A DNA stretch of 64,000 nucleotides from AP-15 sp963797115 (GCA_963797115.1 CAWCOH010000003.1:1-64000); one strand, 5' to 3'. Positions 52,982 to 61,795 are shown, numbered from the stretch's first letter. The notes: generated by a model not told the origin, from the letters alone. A program made the numbers and translations.

Positions 52982-53355
52982 AACTCAAGCTCGACGAGAA
53001 TCTCAGCCGGAGCGCGGCCGATCTGATCCGCGCTGCCGGCCACGATGCTGTTACGGTTCCCGGTCAAGGGCTGCGCGGAGCGGCGGACGAGGTACTGTTT
53101 GAAGTCTGCGGGCGCGAGAGCAGAGCGCTCGTCACATTGGATCGTGATTTTGGTCAGGTGCTTCGCTATCCGCCAGCCGCCAGCGCCGGCATCCTGATAC
53201 TTGAGACCGGGCCGCGGGCGACCCATGCGGCACTCCTCGATCGCGTGCGCGAACTCCTGAGGTTACTCGATACCCGGTCTCCGGAAGGCGCCTTGTGGAT
53301 CATCGAGCCCGGACGCCTGCAAATCCACCTCCCGTCCGATTGGGAAGCGCAGTAA
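52978..53355 (+). CDS. DUF5615 PIN-like toxin
   Basis: The 125-residue protein begins MKLKLDENLSRSAADLIRAA, with the first acidic pair D6/E7. ALVTLDRDFGQVL holds the central Asp pair (TLDRDF), and GILILETGPRA follows. This is the DUF5615 fold, a PIN-related predicted RNase. GTG 52978 overlaps the antitoxin stop. It is the second half of a two-gene toxin-antitoxin cassette bounded by prfC fragments P4 and P5. Confidence 0.93.
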   Translation: MKLKLDENLSRSAADLIRAAGHDAVTVPGQGLRGAADEVLFEVCGRESRALVTLDRDFGQVLRYPPAASAGILILETGPRATHAALLDRVRELLRLLDTRSPEGALWIIEPGRLQIHLPSDWEAQ

Positions 53356-53356
53356 A

Positions 53357-54160
53357 TGTCGCGAGCGGCGGCGGGAGCGCTCGGATTGGATGGCGGTCGA
53401 GTGCCAACGCGGCATCTCGGTCTCCTCGGCGGTGAGGGCTTCGAGCACAGGGCCTCGCCTTCAACCTGCTCAACACCCCGGCCACCAGGACTTCAGCCCA
53501 ACGGAATTGGCGGGACACCTACCGCACGCTGACCGCGATCCCCCCACCCTTCCCTCCCCCGCTTGCGGACGCTTGCGGGGGAGGGAAGGGTGGGGGCCAC
53601 TCGACGCCGCCCCTAGTGGTGCCAAGGGGGATCGAGGAGCAAACCCGTAAGCTCTTCGAGGTCTGTCGATTGCGCGAAGCGCCGATCTTGACCTTCGTCA
53701 ACAAGCTCGACCGCGAGGGCCGCGACCCGTTCGACCTCTTGGACGAGATCGAGCAGGCGCTAGCGCTTGACGTAACCCCGGCCTCCTAGCCGATCGGCAT
53801 GGGGCGCGACTTTCTCGGCACCTATGATCTGTTCGCCGATGCGCTGCTGTTGTTCGAGCGCGGCGTCCACGACCGGGTCACCGAGCCGGTGCGCTGCACT
53901 GGCCTCGACAACCCGCAACTGCCGCGGCTGTTGCCGAAAGAATCCCTCGCCAAATTGCGCGAGGAGATCGAGATGGCGAAGGGGCTGTGCCCGCCGTTCG
54001 ACCCGCAGGCCTATCGCGAGGGCCATCTGACGCCGGTCTATTTCGGCAGCGCGCTCAACAATTTCGGGGTGCGCGAATTATTGGCGGGGGTCGGCGAATT
54101 GGCCCCCGCGCCGCGACCGCAGCCAGCCGGTCCTCGCCCGGTGTCGCCCGAGGAGCCTGA
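53357..54160 (+). pseudogene. prfC fragment P5 (longest)
   Basis: It matches prfC from about 56605 to 57352, that is the GTPase domain and the linker to domain 2 (AAGAATCCCTCGCCAAATTG, ATCTGACGCCGGTCTATTTC, CCCGAGGAGCC). After GACCGCGATC it carries the GC palindrome (53541-53597), then ACTCGACGCCGCC plus an extra CTAGTGGTGCC. From about 53799 a frame of more than 100 codons survives. It has no start or domain 3. Confidence 0.94.
53541..53597. repeat. GC palindrome inside prfC fragment P5
   Basis: CCCCCACCCTTCCCTCCCCC then GCTTGCGGACGCTTGCGG then GGGAGGGAAGGGTGGGGG forms a near-perfect long hairpin. It sits at the same prfC position (after codon 104) as the palindromes in P1 and P2. Confidence 0.9.
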
Positions 54161-54297
54161 TGTCGATCCAATTTTAAGCAAACTGGGAGGCAGGGCTGGG
54201 CGGCAATTCCGAACGGGCGGACCGAGATAGCTCACCGTGGCCTCGACACAATTCGGTAGCCCGGAATTAACCGATTCCCGATATCTATGGTCAGGAG

Positions 54298-55038
54298 ATG
54301 GCTGATTTTCTAAAATTGCTGGTTCCAGTCGTCCTGACGCCGACGAACTATGCCGAGCTTCTAAAGAAGCTCGCTGCATGTCTCTTCTACGAGACCTGGG
54401 CAGTCACCTTTTTATTGCGAGGCATCCCGTCGATCGACGGTGCCTTTCATGCAGTGGAGAGCTACGGCCAACTGGGGATCGCGCTCAGTACTGTGCCTGC
54501 TTATGACAAGCTCAACTTAGCGGGTGCGGCAGTCGCGCTTTTGGCGGCGGGATTCAGCTACGCCGCGCAACTGCATGATCGCGTTTCCGATCTCTTCAAG
54601 ATTAGACATCGGTTCGACCGTAGCAGCATTCTTTTCCCCCTTGCTTTATTGGTTGGAGCAAAACTATCGGCCACGCAACTTAATGCTGTAGATGTCAACC
54701 GTGTCACGCTAATGCACAAAGTTTTCTATAAGTTTGCCTCCAGTCGTGTTGAAAAACCGCTTGTAGATAAACATCATATAGAACATGCCCTCGATGCTTG
54801 GTCTTGGTTTTGGATCTTGCTGGAAGGGATGGCCCTCCTCATTATAAGCGCCGTAATTGCTATCTATTTCGGTGCTCCTTTCTTGGTTTCCGGATTTGCT
54901 GCAGCGTTTCTCATATATTGGGTACTCGCGGTTTTTCAATACTCTCGGCTTGAACGCTACGCGCGGCCCCAGGTAGAGGCTATCGCAGACAACAAAGACG
55001 CGGCTGAAGGCGTTAAGGAAACTTTTTGTGCGCTATAG
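54298..55038 (+). CDS. Membrane protein of unknown family, first gene of a low-GC pair
   Basis: This 246-residue protein has about four hydrophobic segments (LNLAGAAVALLAAGFSYAAQ, SILFPLALLVGAKLSATQL, WFWILLEGMALLIISAVIAI, APFLVSGFAAAFLIYWVLAV) and a loop rich in charged and His residues (VEKPLVDKHHIEHALDAW). The pair has a visibly lower GC content than the chromosomal genes, which suggests transfer. Its stop overlaps the next gene by 11 nt. No known family was recognised. It lies in the cassette between prfC fragments P5 and P6. Confidence 0.7.
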   Translation: MADFLKLLVPVVLTPTNYAELLKKLAACLFYETWAVTFLLRGIPSIDGAFHAVESYGQLGIALSTVPAYDKLNLAGAAVALLAAGFSYAAQLHDRVSDLFKIRHRFDRSSILFPLALLVGAKLSATQLNAVDVNRVTLMHKVFYKFASSRVEKPLVDKHHIEHALDAWSWFWILLEGMALLIISAVIAIYFGAPFLVSGFAAAFLIYWVLAVFQYSRLERYARPQVEAIADNKDAAEGVKETFCAL

Positions 55039-55861
55039 AATCGATCATGAAATTGTTATTAGATCGGAAAACGCAGCTAAACCGTCGTCCCAGTTCTCTG
55101 CTTACCTTGCGTCGTTGTTAAATAAGTTGCCCATCGCAGACGCTAGTTTCGACTATGGATGTGGAAAACTACGTTATTACAATCTGATGCTGCGGTCTAC
55201 CGGGCATTTGGTGCTGGTGGATTCGGAGATCCAGCTGTCACGAAACCAGATTTTAGCCCAGCAGCGCACGAGCGTACGGCGGTTCATTTGTTGTTCCAAC
55301 CGTGTCACCGCTTCGAATGTTGCCGAGTTTAGTAGCGATAAGACACAATTCGACCGGGGGTTTTGTATCAACGTGCTTTCGGTTATCCCAATAACGGTCA
55401 TGCGGCAAAGAGTGATTAGACTGATCTACTCCAAGCTGCGGCCGGGAGGTACTTGCCTTTTCGTAGTGCAATATCGAAACTCAGATTTTACGCGCATGCG
55501 TCGGATGCCAAATGCTCGGAGTTGGCGCGATGGCATCCTAATCGACTCCCTTCGAGGCTTCTCGTTCTACGCCCTTATCGCACCAGATCAGTTGGTCTCG
55601 ATGGTTGCTGGCGCTGGCTTTCAGATAACCGATCTCACCCTCTACGATGGAAGCGCATACGTAGTTGCCGAATCTTCGGAAGGGAGTAGATCGTTTCGAT
55701 CCTTCCTCATAGCGTCAGTGCCAACGCAGCGAGTGATTTGCCCAGCTGGACAGGTATCCGGCAACAGCCAAAGTCGGTTGATGAGCACCCGGACCGACGA
55801 GATTTTGCGCGGGCGTACCTTTGCGATCATTTCGCATCCGACGCCGGCAAGACCACCTTGA
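55028..55861 (+). CDS. Class I SAM-dependent methyltransferase, C-terminus fused to an RF3 N-terminal fragment
   Basis: GTG 55028 lies inside the end of the membrane-protein gene, so the two are coupled. SAM motif I is ASFDYGCGKLRYYN. HLVLVDSEIQLS gives the motif II acidic residue; RGFCINVLSVIPITVMRQRV and YSKLRPGGTCLFVVQYRNSD give the later core strands. The substrate is unknown. From 55781 the ORF reads MSTRTDEILRGRTFAIISHP, which is the start of release factor 3, before a frameshift leads to a stop at 55861. The natural C-terminus was probably near codon 240; the RF3 part belongs to prfC fragment P6. Confidence 0.75.
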   Translation: MRYRIDHEIVIRSENAAKPSSQFSAYLASLLNKLPIADASFDYGCGKLRYYNLMLRSTGHLVLVDSEIQLSRNQILAQQRTSVRRFICCSNRVTASNVAEFSSDKTQFDRGFCINVLSVIPITVMRQRVIRLIYSKLRPGGTCLFVVQYRNSDFTRMRRMPNARSWRDGILIDSLRGFSFYALIAPDQLVSMVAGAGFQITDLTLYDGSAYVVAESSEGSRSFRSFLIASVPTQRVICPAGQVSGNSQSRLMSTRTDEILRGRTFAIISHPTPARPP

Positions 55862-56090
55862 CCGAGAAACTGCTTCTGTTCGGCGGGGCGATCCAGCTGG
55901 CGGGCGAAGTGAAGGCACGGGTGAGCGGCGGCGGGTGCGCTCGGATTGGATGGCAGTCGAGTGCCGGCGCGGCATCTCGGTCTCCTCGGCGGTGATGAGC
56001 TTTGAGCATGAGGGGCTCGCCTTCAACCTGCTCGACACGCCGGGCCACCAGGATTTCAGCGAGGACACCTACCGCACCCTGACCGCGGTC
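55755..56090 (+). pseudogene. prfC fragment P6
   Basis: It matches the 25 bp before prfC (CGGCAACAGCCAAAG against CCGCAACAACTAAAG), its start codon (55781), and codons 1-104, ending exactly at GACCGCGGTC. One G is missing in the P-loop codons (CATCCGACGCCGGC), so only 27 codons are open. It stops at the very position where the palindrome interrupts P1, P2 and P5. It lies 369 bp upstream of the intact gene. Confidence 0.95.
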
Positions 56091-56458
56091 GCGATGCAGA
56101 ACGCCATCGACAATGATCATCCTAAAATCGCCCGCTTCGTCAGTCATATTCAACGATGGCGAGTTTTTACGGGCCACGGTCCGGGCAATCAGGATGCAGG
56201 CTGGGATCTCTGATTATGAGCGCCCGGGACGGCACTGGCAAATGCTTGACGAGTGATTACAACCAGACGGCGTAATTAGCTGCAGACTCGCGTTAGACCG
56301 TGACAATGATGATTATCGATACACTTTCAGGTTGTCGTTGGCGGCAACTGCAGCGCTTGGCAAGACGCCGAGTACGCATCATATCCACGGCCTATGCCGG
56401 CACCACGGGATCGCTTGCCGGCGATCGCGGCTATTCCCGCAACAACTAAAGCGGATTG
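56091..56458. other. Gap between prfC fragment P6 and prfC
   Basis: It holds the native upstream region of prfC at its right end (the part duplicated in P6 begins near 56434). The left part does not match prfC and has no gene I can support; a short open stretch near 56150-56220 could be an eroded gene piece. Confidence 0.4.
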
Positions 56459-58057
56459 ATGAGCACCCTGACCGACGAGATTGCCCGCCGGCGCACCTTT
56501 GCGATCATTTCGCATCCGGACGCCGGCAAGACCACCTTGACCGAGAAACTCTTGCTGTTTGGCGGGGCGGTCCAGCTGGCGGGCGAGGTCAAGGCGCGCG
56601 GCGACCGGCGGCGGGCGCGCTCGGATTGGATGGCGATCGAGCGCGAACGCGGCATCTCGGTTTCCTCGGCGGTGATGAGCTTCGAGCATCAGGGGCTCGC
56701 CTTCAACCTGCTCGACACGCCGGGCCACCAGGATTTCAGCGAGGATACCTACCGTACACTGACCGCGGTCGACAGTGCGGTCATGGTGCTCGACGCCGCC
56801 AAGGGCATCGAGGAGCAGACCCGCAAGCTCTTCGAGGTGTGCCGGTTGCGCGATGTGCCGATCATCACTTTCATCAACAAGCTCGACCGCGAGGCCCGCG
56901 ACCCATTCGACCTGCTGGACGAGATCGAGCAGGCGCTGGCGCTCGACGTAACCCCGGCCTCCTGGCCGATCGGCATGGGGCGCGACTTTCTCGGCACCTA
57001 TGATCTGTTCGCCGATGCGCTGCTGTTGTTGGAGCGCGGCGTCCACGACCGGGTCACCGAGCCGGTGCGCTGCAGCGGCCTCGACGACCCGCAACTGCTC
57101 CGGTTGTTGCCGAAAGAAGCCCTCGCCAAATTGCGCGAGGAGGTCGAGATGGCGAAAGGGCTGTGCCCGTCGTTCGACCCGCAGGCCTATCGCGAGGGCC
57201 ATCTGACGCCGGTCTATTTCGGCAGTGCCTTGAACAATTTCGGAGTGCGCGAACTCTTGCACGGAGTCGCCGAGTTGGCCCCGGCGCCCCGCCCCCAGCC
57301 GGCCGTCGGCGCCACTGGGCCGCGGGCGATCTCCCCCGAGGAGCCCGAGGTCGCCGGTTTTGTCTTCAAGGTGCAGGCCAATATCGACCCGCAGCACCGT
57401 GACCGCATCGCCTTCGTGCGGATCGCCTCCGGCCGCTTTCAGCGCGGCATGAAATTGAAGAACATCCGCACCGGGCGGGTCATGTCGGTGCAGGCCCCGG
57501 TGTTTTTCCTCGCCCGCGAGCGCAACCTCGCCGAGGAGGCCTGGCCGGGCGACATCATCGGCATCCCCAACCACGGCAGCCTGCGGATTGGCGACACGCT
57601 GACCGAAAGCGAAGCGATCCGCATCACCGGCCTCCCGAATTTCGCGCCGGAGATCCTGCGGCGGGTCAAGATCGAGGACCCGATGAAATCGAAGCACCTG
57701 CGTCACGCGCTCGAGCAACTGGCCGAGGAGGGGGTGACCCGCGTCTTCAAGCCGGCGGGTGGCGGCGACTGGATCATCGGCGTCGTCGGCGCGTTGCAGC
57801 TCGACGTGCTGACCGCACGGCTCGCCGCCGAATACGATCTCCCGACCCGGCTCGACGGGGCACCCTATCAGGCGGCGCGCTGGCTCGACGCCGAGGAGCG
57901 GGCCGAACTCGACCGCTTCCGCATCAAGAACCCCTCGGCCAGTGCCGAGGACCATGACGGCGTGCCCGTCTTCCTCGCCCGCAACGCCTGGGATCTGCGC
58001 ACGACGATCGAGGAATGGCCCAAGATCCGCTTCACCGAAACCCGCGAGCAGAGCTGA
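56459..58057 (+). CDS. prfC: Peptide chain release factor 3
   Basis: This 532-residue translational GTPase (E. coli RF3 has 529) starts at the ATG at 56459. G1 is SHPDAGKTT (18-26), G3 is DTPGHQDF (86-93) and G4 is NKLD (140-143). RGISVSSAVMSF is the switch I/G2 region. Domains 2 and 3 follow (GFVFKVQANIDPQHRDRIAF, FKPAGGGDWIIGVVGALQLD). It removes RF1/RF2 from the ribosome after termination. The gene is intact. It is the apparent source of the six decayed fragments upstream. It converges with pssA, whose stop is 4 bp away. Confidence 0.97.
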   Translation: MSTLTDEIARRRTFAIISHPDAGKTTLTEKLLLFGGAVQLAGEVKARGDRRRARSDWMAIERERGISVSSAVMSFEHQGLAFNLLDTPGHQDFSEDTYRTLTAVDSAVMVLDAAKGIEEQTRKLFEVCRLRDVPIITFINKLDREARDPFDLLDEIEQALALDVTPASWPIGMGRDFLGTYDLFADALLLLERGVHDRVTEPVRCSGLDDPQLLRLLPKEALAKLREEVEMAKGLCPSFDPQAYREGHLTPVYFGSALNNFGVRELLHGVAELAPAPRPQPAVGATGPRAISPEEPEVAGFVFKVQANIDPQHRDRIAFVRIASGRFQRGMKLKNIRTGRVMSVQAPVFFLARERNLAEEAWPGDIIGIPNHGSLRIGDTLTESEAIRITGLPNFAPEILRRVKIEDPMKSKHLRHALEQLAEEGVTRVFKPAGGGDWIIGVVGALQLDVLTARLAAEYDLPTRLDGAPYQAARWLDAEERAELDRFRIKNPSASAEDHDGVPVFLARNAWDLRTTIEEWPKIRFTETREQS

Positions 58058-58061
58058 GGCT

Positions 58062-58940
58062 TCAATGCCGCCATTCGGTCGAGGGTGGGTTCGCTTCGCC
58101 GAGCGGGAATGCGGCGGGATCAGGCAATGGGATGGCTTGGGGTCTTGCGGCCATCTCGGCCCGGCGGGCTTCGGCGGCGCGTTTCAGGCGGTAGTAGGAG
58201 CGGATCGTCCAGGGGATCGAGCCGAGATAGACTACGCCGACGACCATCAGGGTCGGCCAAGGTGCGGTCGTCAGAAAGGCGGTCGCCACGCCAAAGGCGA
58301 GCAATGTCGGCACCACCATATGATGGGGGACGCGGATCTTCTTTAGCGACACGGTCGGGACCTTGCTGACCATTAAGATCGCGATCCCGGTGATCGTGAC
58401 CGCGTTGAAGTAGGGCGAGCGAAAGATCCAGTCGCCCCATTCGAAGCTGAGGAACATCGGGATCATGACCAGACCCGCACCCGCCGGAGCCGGGGCGCCC
58501 ATAAAGAAGGGGGCGGCGTAAACCGGCACCTCGGCCGGCGTCACGGCGTTGAAGCGGGCCAGACGCAAGGCGCAGCACACCGCGAAGAACAGCACGATCA
58601 CCCAGCCCAGAACGTGCAGTTCCGACATCGTCCAGAGATAGAGAACCGCGGCCGGGGCGACGCCGAAGCTGACGAAATCCGACAGGCTGTCGAGCTCCGC
58701 CCCAAAGCTCGACGTGGCTTTGAGGAGGCGGGCCATGCGCCCGTCGAGGCCGTCGAAGATGCCGGCGGCGATGATCGCGAAGACCGCACCCTCGAAATTC
58801 CCGGCGATCGCAAAGCGCATCGCCGTCATCCCGGCGCAGAGCGCCAGCAAGGTCAGAACATTCGGGACCATGCGGTTGACCGACAGGTCCGAGAGCCGGC
58901 GCACCCGCATCCGCGGCCGCCGCACCCGAGCGCGACGCAT
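58062..58940 (-). CDS. pssA: CDP-diacylglycerol-serine O-phosphatidyltransferase
   Basis: The protein has about 292 residues. The CDP-alcohol phosphotransferase signature DG-x2-AR-x8-G-x3-D-x3-D is complete in FDGLDGRMARLLKATSSFGA, ELDSLSD. Around eight hydrophobic helices follow the Arg-rich N-terminus. ATG 58940 was chosen; a TTG at 58946 and an ATG at 58904 are alternatives. It makes phosphatidylserine, the substrate of the psd gene just upstream on the same strand. Confidence 0.95.
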   Translation of the reverse strand: MRRARVRRPRMRVRRLSDLSVNRMVPNVLTLLALCAGMTAMRFAIAGNFEGAVFAIIAAGIFDGLDGRMARLLKATSSFGAELDSLSDFVSFGVAPAAVLYLWTMSELHVLGWVIVLFFAVCCALRLARFNAVTPAEVPVYAAPFFMGAPAPAGAGLVMIPMFLSFEWGDWIFRSPYFNAVTITGIAILMVSKVPTVSLKKIRVPHHMVVPTLLAFGVATAFLTTAPWPTLMVVGVVYLGSIPWTIRSYYRLKRAAEARRAEMAARPQAIPLPDPAAFPLGEANPPSTEWRH

Positions 58941-58976
58941 CCTCAAGGTTCCGCTTCTCCTATGCGCCGCCGGTGC

Positions 58977-59663
58977 TCATTGCGCAAACCCCTGGCGCGC
59001 CGGCTCCTGCGCCAGGCGATCGCCGAGCACGGTTTCGCCGCCGACCATGCGCTGCCCGGCGACCACCATCGGTACATAGGGCTCCGGGCAATAGACGTCG
59101 ACCCGCGAGCCGAAGCGGATGATGCCGATGCGCTGGCCGGTGACGATCTCCTGCCCCTCGCGCAGGTCGCAGACGATGCGCCGGGCGAGGAGACCGGCGA
59201 CCAGAACGAAGGCAATCTCCGGGCCTTCCGACGGCGCGATCCGGATCGCCATGCGCTCATTGTGCCGGCTCGCCTCCTCGCGGCTCGCATTGACGAACCG
59301 CCCCTTGGTGTAGCGCAACGCCGCCACCCGGCCGCCGAGCGGCGCGCGGATCACGTGGACGTCGAAGATGCTCAGAAAAATCGCGATCCGCTGCCCCGCG
59401 GCATCGCTCATCGCGAGCTCGGGCGGCATTGGCGCCGCGACGACCGACAAGGCGGTCCCGTCCGCCGGGCTCACCAGCAATCCGGGGCGGGTCGGGGTTA
59501 CGCGCCACGGGTCACGAAAGAAGTAGGCCAGCCAGACGGTGATGATCGCGGCGGCCCAGCCGGCGCGCGCCCAGAAGAGGAACAAGATCAGCGTCACGAC
59601 GACCCCGCCGAGCACGAATTTGACGCCCTCGGGGTGCAGCGGGCTGAGAAATCGTCTTAGCAC
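58977..59663 (-). CDS. psd: Phosphatidylserine decarboxylase proenzyme (short form)
   Basis: This 228-residue short-form enzyme starts at GTG 59663. The N-terminal membrane helix (FVLGGVVVTLILFLFWARAG) is followed by YFFRDPWRVTPTRPGLLVSP, ADGTALSVV, FLSIFDVHVIRAPLGGRVA and the self-cleavage region IIRFGSRVDVYCP, where Gly-Ser gives the pyruvoyl residue. It converts phosphatidylserine to phosphatidylethanolamine. With pssA 36 nt downstream it forms the usual alphaproteobacterial psd-pssA operon. Confidence 0.95.
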   Translation of the reverse strand: MLRRFLSPLHPEGVKFVLGGVVVTLILFLFWARAGWAAAIITVWLAYFFRDPWRVTPTRPGLLVSPADGTALSVVAAPMPPELAMSDAAGQRIAIFLSIFDVHVIRAPLGGRVAALRYTKGRFVNASREEASRHNERMAIRIAPSEGPEIAFVLVAGLLARRIVCDLREGQEIVTGQRIGIIRFGSRVDVYCPEPYVPMVVAGQRMVGGETVLGDRLAQEPARQGFAQ

Positions 59664-59683
59664 GAGGAATGCGGGCGAAGGGG

Positions 59684-61795
59684 TCAGCTACCCTCGCGGC
59701 GCCAAGCCGCAAGCAGGCCGCCGACGATCAGCAGCAACGCCGCTATACCCGGTAGCAACGGCGTCTCACTGAACCCAGTCACGGTATAGTCGCCGTTGGC
59801 ACGAAATCCCATCCAGTTTCGGCCGGCCGCCGCCCGACCGGGGGAGACCCGGCGGATTTCAGGAATCGCCCCGGTGCCGGCCCAGAATATGCCTCCGCCG
59901 GTCGCCGCGACGATCGGGGCAAGCCTTTCCGGCGTGCTGCGGACATCGGCGAATTCGATTGGGTTGAGTGGACCGGCCGCGGCGAGTGCGGTACGGCTGC
60001 CGTCGGTGACGCGGTAGAGTCCCTTTTCGCTGATCGGCATCGTGCCCGTGCTGCGGCCGCCGCTTTCCGGCGATAATGTCAGGCTGCGGCTGGATCCGTC
60101 CGGCATCGTGATGTCAACCGGCCGGTCGTCGGGTTCGAGCGATTGCCGGGCGACGACCAAGCGGTCGCCTTCGACCATGGCGCGCAAATCATTTTCTTCG
60201 AGATCAGGCTCCTTCATCAGCCAATAGGCGAGCCGGCGCAACAGCTCCGCCTGGGGACCGCCGCCCTCGAAGCCGCGCGCCCAGAACCACATCTGGTCGG
60301 AGAGCAGCTGCGCCACCCGGCCCTTCCCAACGCGGTCGAGAACGAGAAGCGGGCCGCCGTGGTCGCCACTCATTACCGTTACGCCCCGATGGACCCGCGC
60401 CTCGACCTGGCGAAACCAGCGTCCCCAGCTCGGTTCCCCGCCCGCCGCACCCTCCCCAGGCAACCCCTCCGTTACCGGGTGTCGGCGACCAAGGTCCGTG
60501 ACCCGCGCCTTAAAGCCCTCCTCGATGACGTCTCCGGTTGGCTCGGTCGGCAAGATCGTCCCGAGCGGGGTGCGGGCCAAGCTGAGGGGCGTTCCAAAGC
60601 TCGGACCGACGGCTTCCAAAAAAGCTCCGCCGTTACGGACATAACGCGCGACATTCTCGAGATAAGCCTGTGGGATCACCCCTCGTCGACTGTACCGGTC
60701 AAAAATGATCAAATCGAACTCGTCGAGTTTTACATCGAACAACTCCCGGATCGGAAAAGCGATCAACGACAATTCGCGGATAGGCGTGCCATCCTGCTTT
60801 TCGGGCGGACGCAGGATTGTGAAATGAACGAGATCGACCGAAGGATCGGATTTCAGGATGTTGCGCCAAACGCGTTCTCCAGCGTGCGGTTCCCCCGACA
60901 CCAGCAGCACCCTCAACCGATCACGCACGCCATTGACGACAACGACCGCGCGATTGTTGTCGAGGGTCATCTCTTGCGGCCCGGGCTCGACCTCGATTTC
61001 GACGAGGTTGGGCCCGCCATGGTCGATCGCGACGGGCAGCGCGACATTTCGGTCGACCGGTACGACGAGTTGATTGGGGGCGCCCCCGTCCTTGCGCCAC
61101 GTGACCATCGCCTGGCTCGGACCCCCTTCGGGCTTCTTAGAAGAACTCTGGGGTAGATCCTCGACACGGATCGTGAGCTTCAGCTCCTTGCCGACGAGAC
61201 CAAAGCTCGGCGCCTGGCTGATGACCAGGCTCCGGTCACTCTCGTCAGGCCGTCCGGAGAGCACCGCGTGAAGCGGCGCGCCGATCGCTTCTGCCGCTGT
61301 GCTGACCTCACCGCTTGGGGTGTCATGCACCTGCCCATCGGTTATCATCACAACCCCGGCGAGCCGCTGGCGCGGCACATCCGACATCGCGCGATCGAGT
61401 GCCGAGAACAGTCTCGTGCCGTCGCTCGCGGCCCCGGGCTGCGACTTTCCGGCTCGGACGACGCGCAGATCGAGATCGCGCTCGTGTGAAAGTCTCTCCT
61501 TCAGCTCTGCCAACGCCGCCTCGGTGGCGTGTTGGCGTTCGCCGACGCGCTGGCTTGGCAACTCGTCCACGACGGCGATAGCGATGTCGCGCTGTGGAGA
61601 ACGCTGCTCCTCGATTATCGATGGATTAACCAGGGCGGCGAGCAGTATCACCAGAGCGACTGCCCGCCACGGTAAACCTCGAGCCCGGCGCAGGATCCCA
61701 AACGCGAGAACTAGAGTACAGGCAGCGGCGAGAAGCGCGATACCCGCCCACGGCAGTAGCGGCGCCGTGGCGAGCGAAAAACCGCTGCTGCTCAT
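59684..61795 (-). CDS. Membrane-anchored VWA/glutamine-amidotransferase-like protein
   Basis: The protein has about 703 residues. Two N-terminal helices (WAGIALLAAACTLVLAFGIL, RAVALVILLAALV) precede a VWA-like region (DIAIAVVDELPSQR, AGVVMITDGQVHDTPSG). A beta-rich segment follows, then a class I glutamine-amidotransferase-like fold (DLIIFDRYSRRGVIPQAYLE, YVRNGGAFLEAVGPSFGT, HPVTEGLPG), and a C-terminal helix. No catalytic Cys triad is evident. The ATG at 61795 overlaps the stop of the DUF4159 gene (ATGA). Such pairs accompany MoxR ATPase and BatA-type genes, which presumably lie beyond the window. Confidence 0.85.
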   Translation of the reverse strand: MSSSGFSLATAPLLPWAGIALLAAACTLVLAFGILRRARGLPWRAVALVILLAALVNPSIIEEQRSPQRDIAIAVVDELPSQRVGERQHATEAALAELKERLSHERDLDLRVVRAGKSQPGAASDGTRLFSALDRAMSDVPRQRLAGVVMITDGQVHDTPSGEVSTAAEAIGAPLHAVLSGRPDESDRSLVISQAPSFGLVGKELKLTIRVEDLPQSSSKKPEGGPSQAMVTWRKDGGAPNQLVVPVDRNVALPVAIDHGGPNLVEIEVEPGPQEMTLDNNRAVVVVNGVRDRLRVLLVSGEPHAGERVWRNILKSDPSVDLVHFTILRPPEKQDGTPIRELSLIAFPIRELFDVKLDEFDLIIFDRYSRRGVIPQAYLENVARYVRNGGAFLEAVGPSFGTPLSLARTPLGTILPTEPTGDVIEEGFKARVTDLGRRHPVTEGLPGEGAAGGEPSWGRWFRQVEARVHRGVTVMSGDHGGPLLVLDRVGKGRVAQLLSDQMWFWARGFEGGGPQAELLRRLAYWLMKEPDLEENDLRAMVEGDRLVVARQSLEPDDRPVDITMPDGSSRSLTLSPESGGRSTGTMPISEKGLYRVTDGSRTALAAAGPLNPIEFADVRSTPERLAPIVAATGGGIFWAGTGAIPEIRRVSPGRAAAGRNWMGFRANGDYTVTGFSETPLLPGIAALLLIVGGLLAAWRREGS

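Noticed and set aside
52390..54160. prfC-like ORFs as real RF3 paralogues
   Set aside because: They lack starts and domain 3, contain stops and palindrome insertions, and share breakpoints with the other dead fragments.
39960..56100. CRISPR array or integron made by the spaced repeats
   Set aside because: Repeats are hundreds of bases long, unevenly spaced and coding-derived; there are no short direct repeats, no cas genes, no attC-like sites and no integrase.
56327..57955. A 540-codon open frame antisense to prfC
   Set aside because: High-GC shadow of prfC. The same shadow peptides appear antisense to the decayed prfC fragments, as expected for a shadow.
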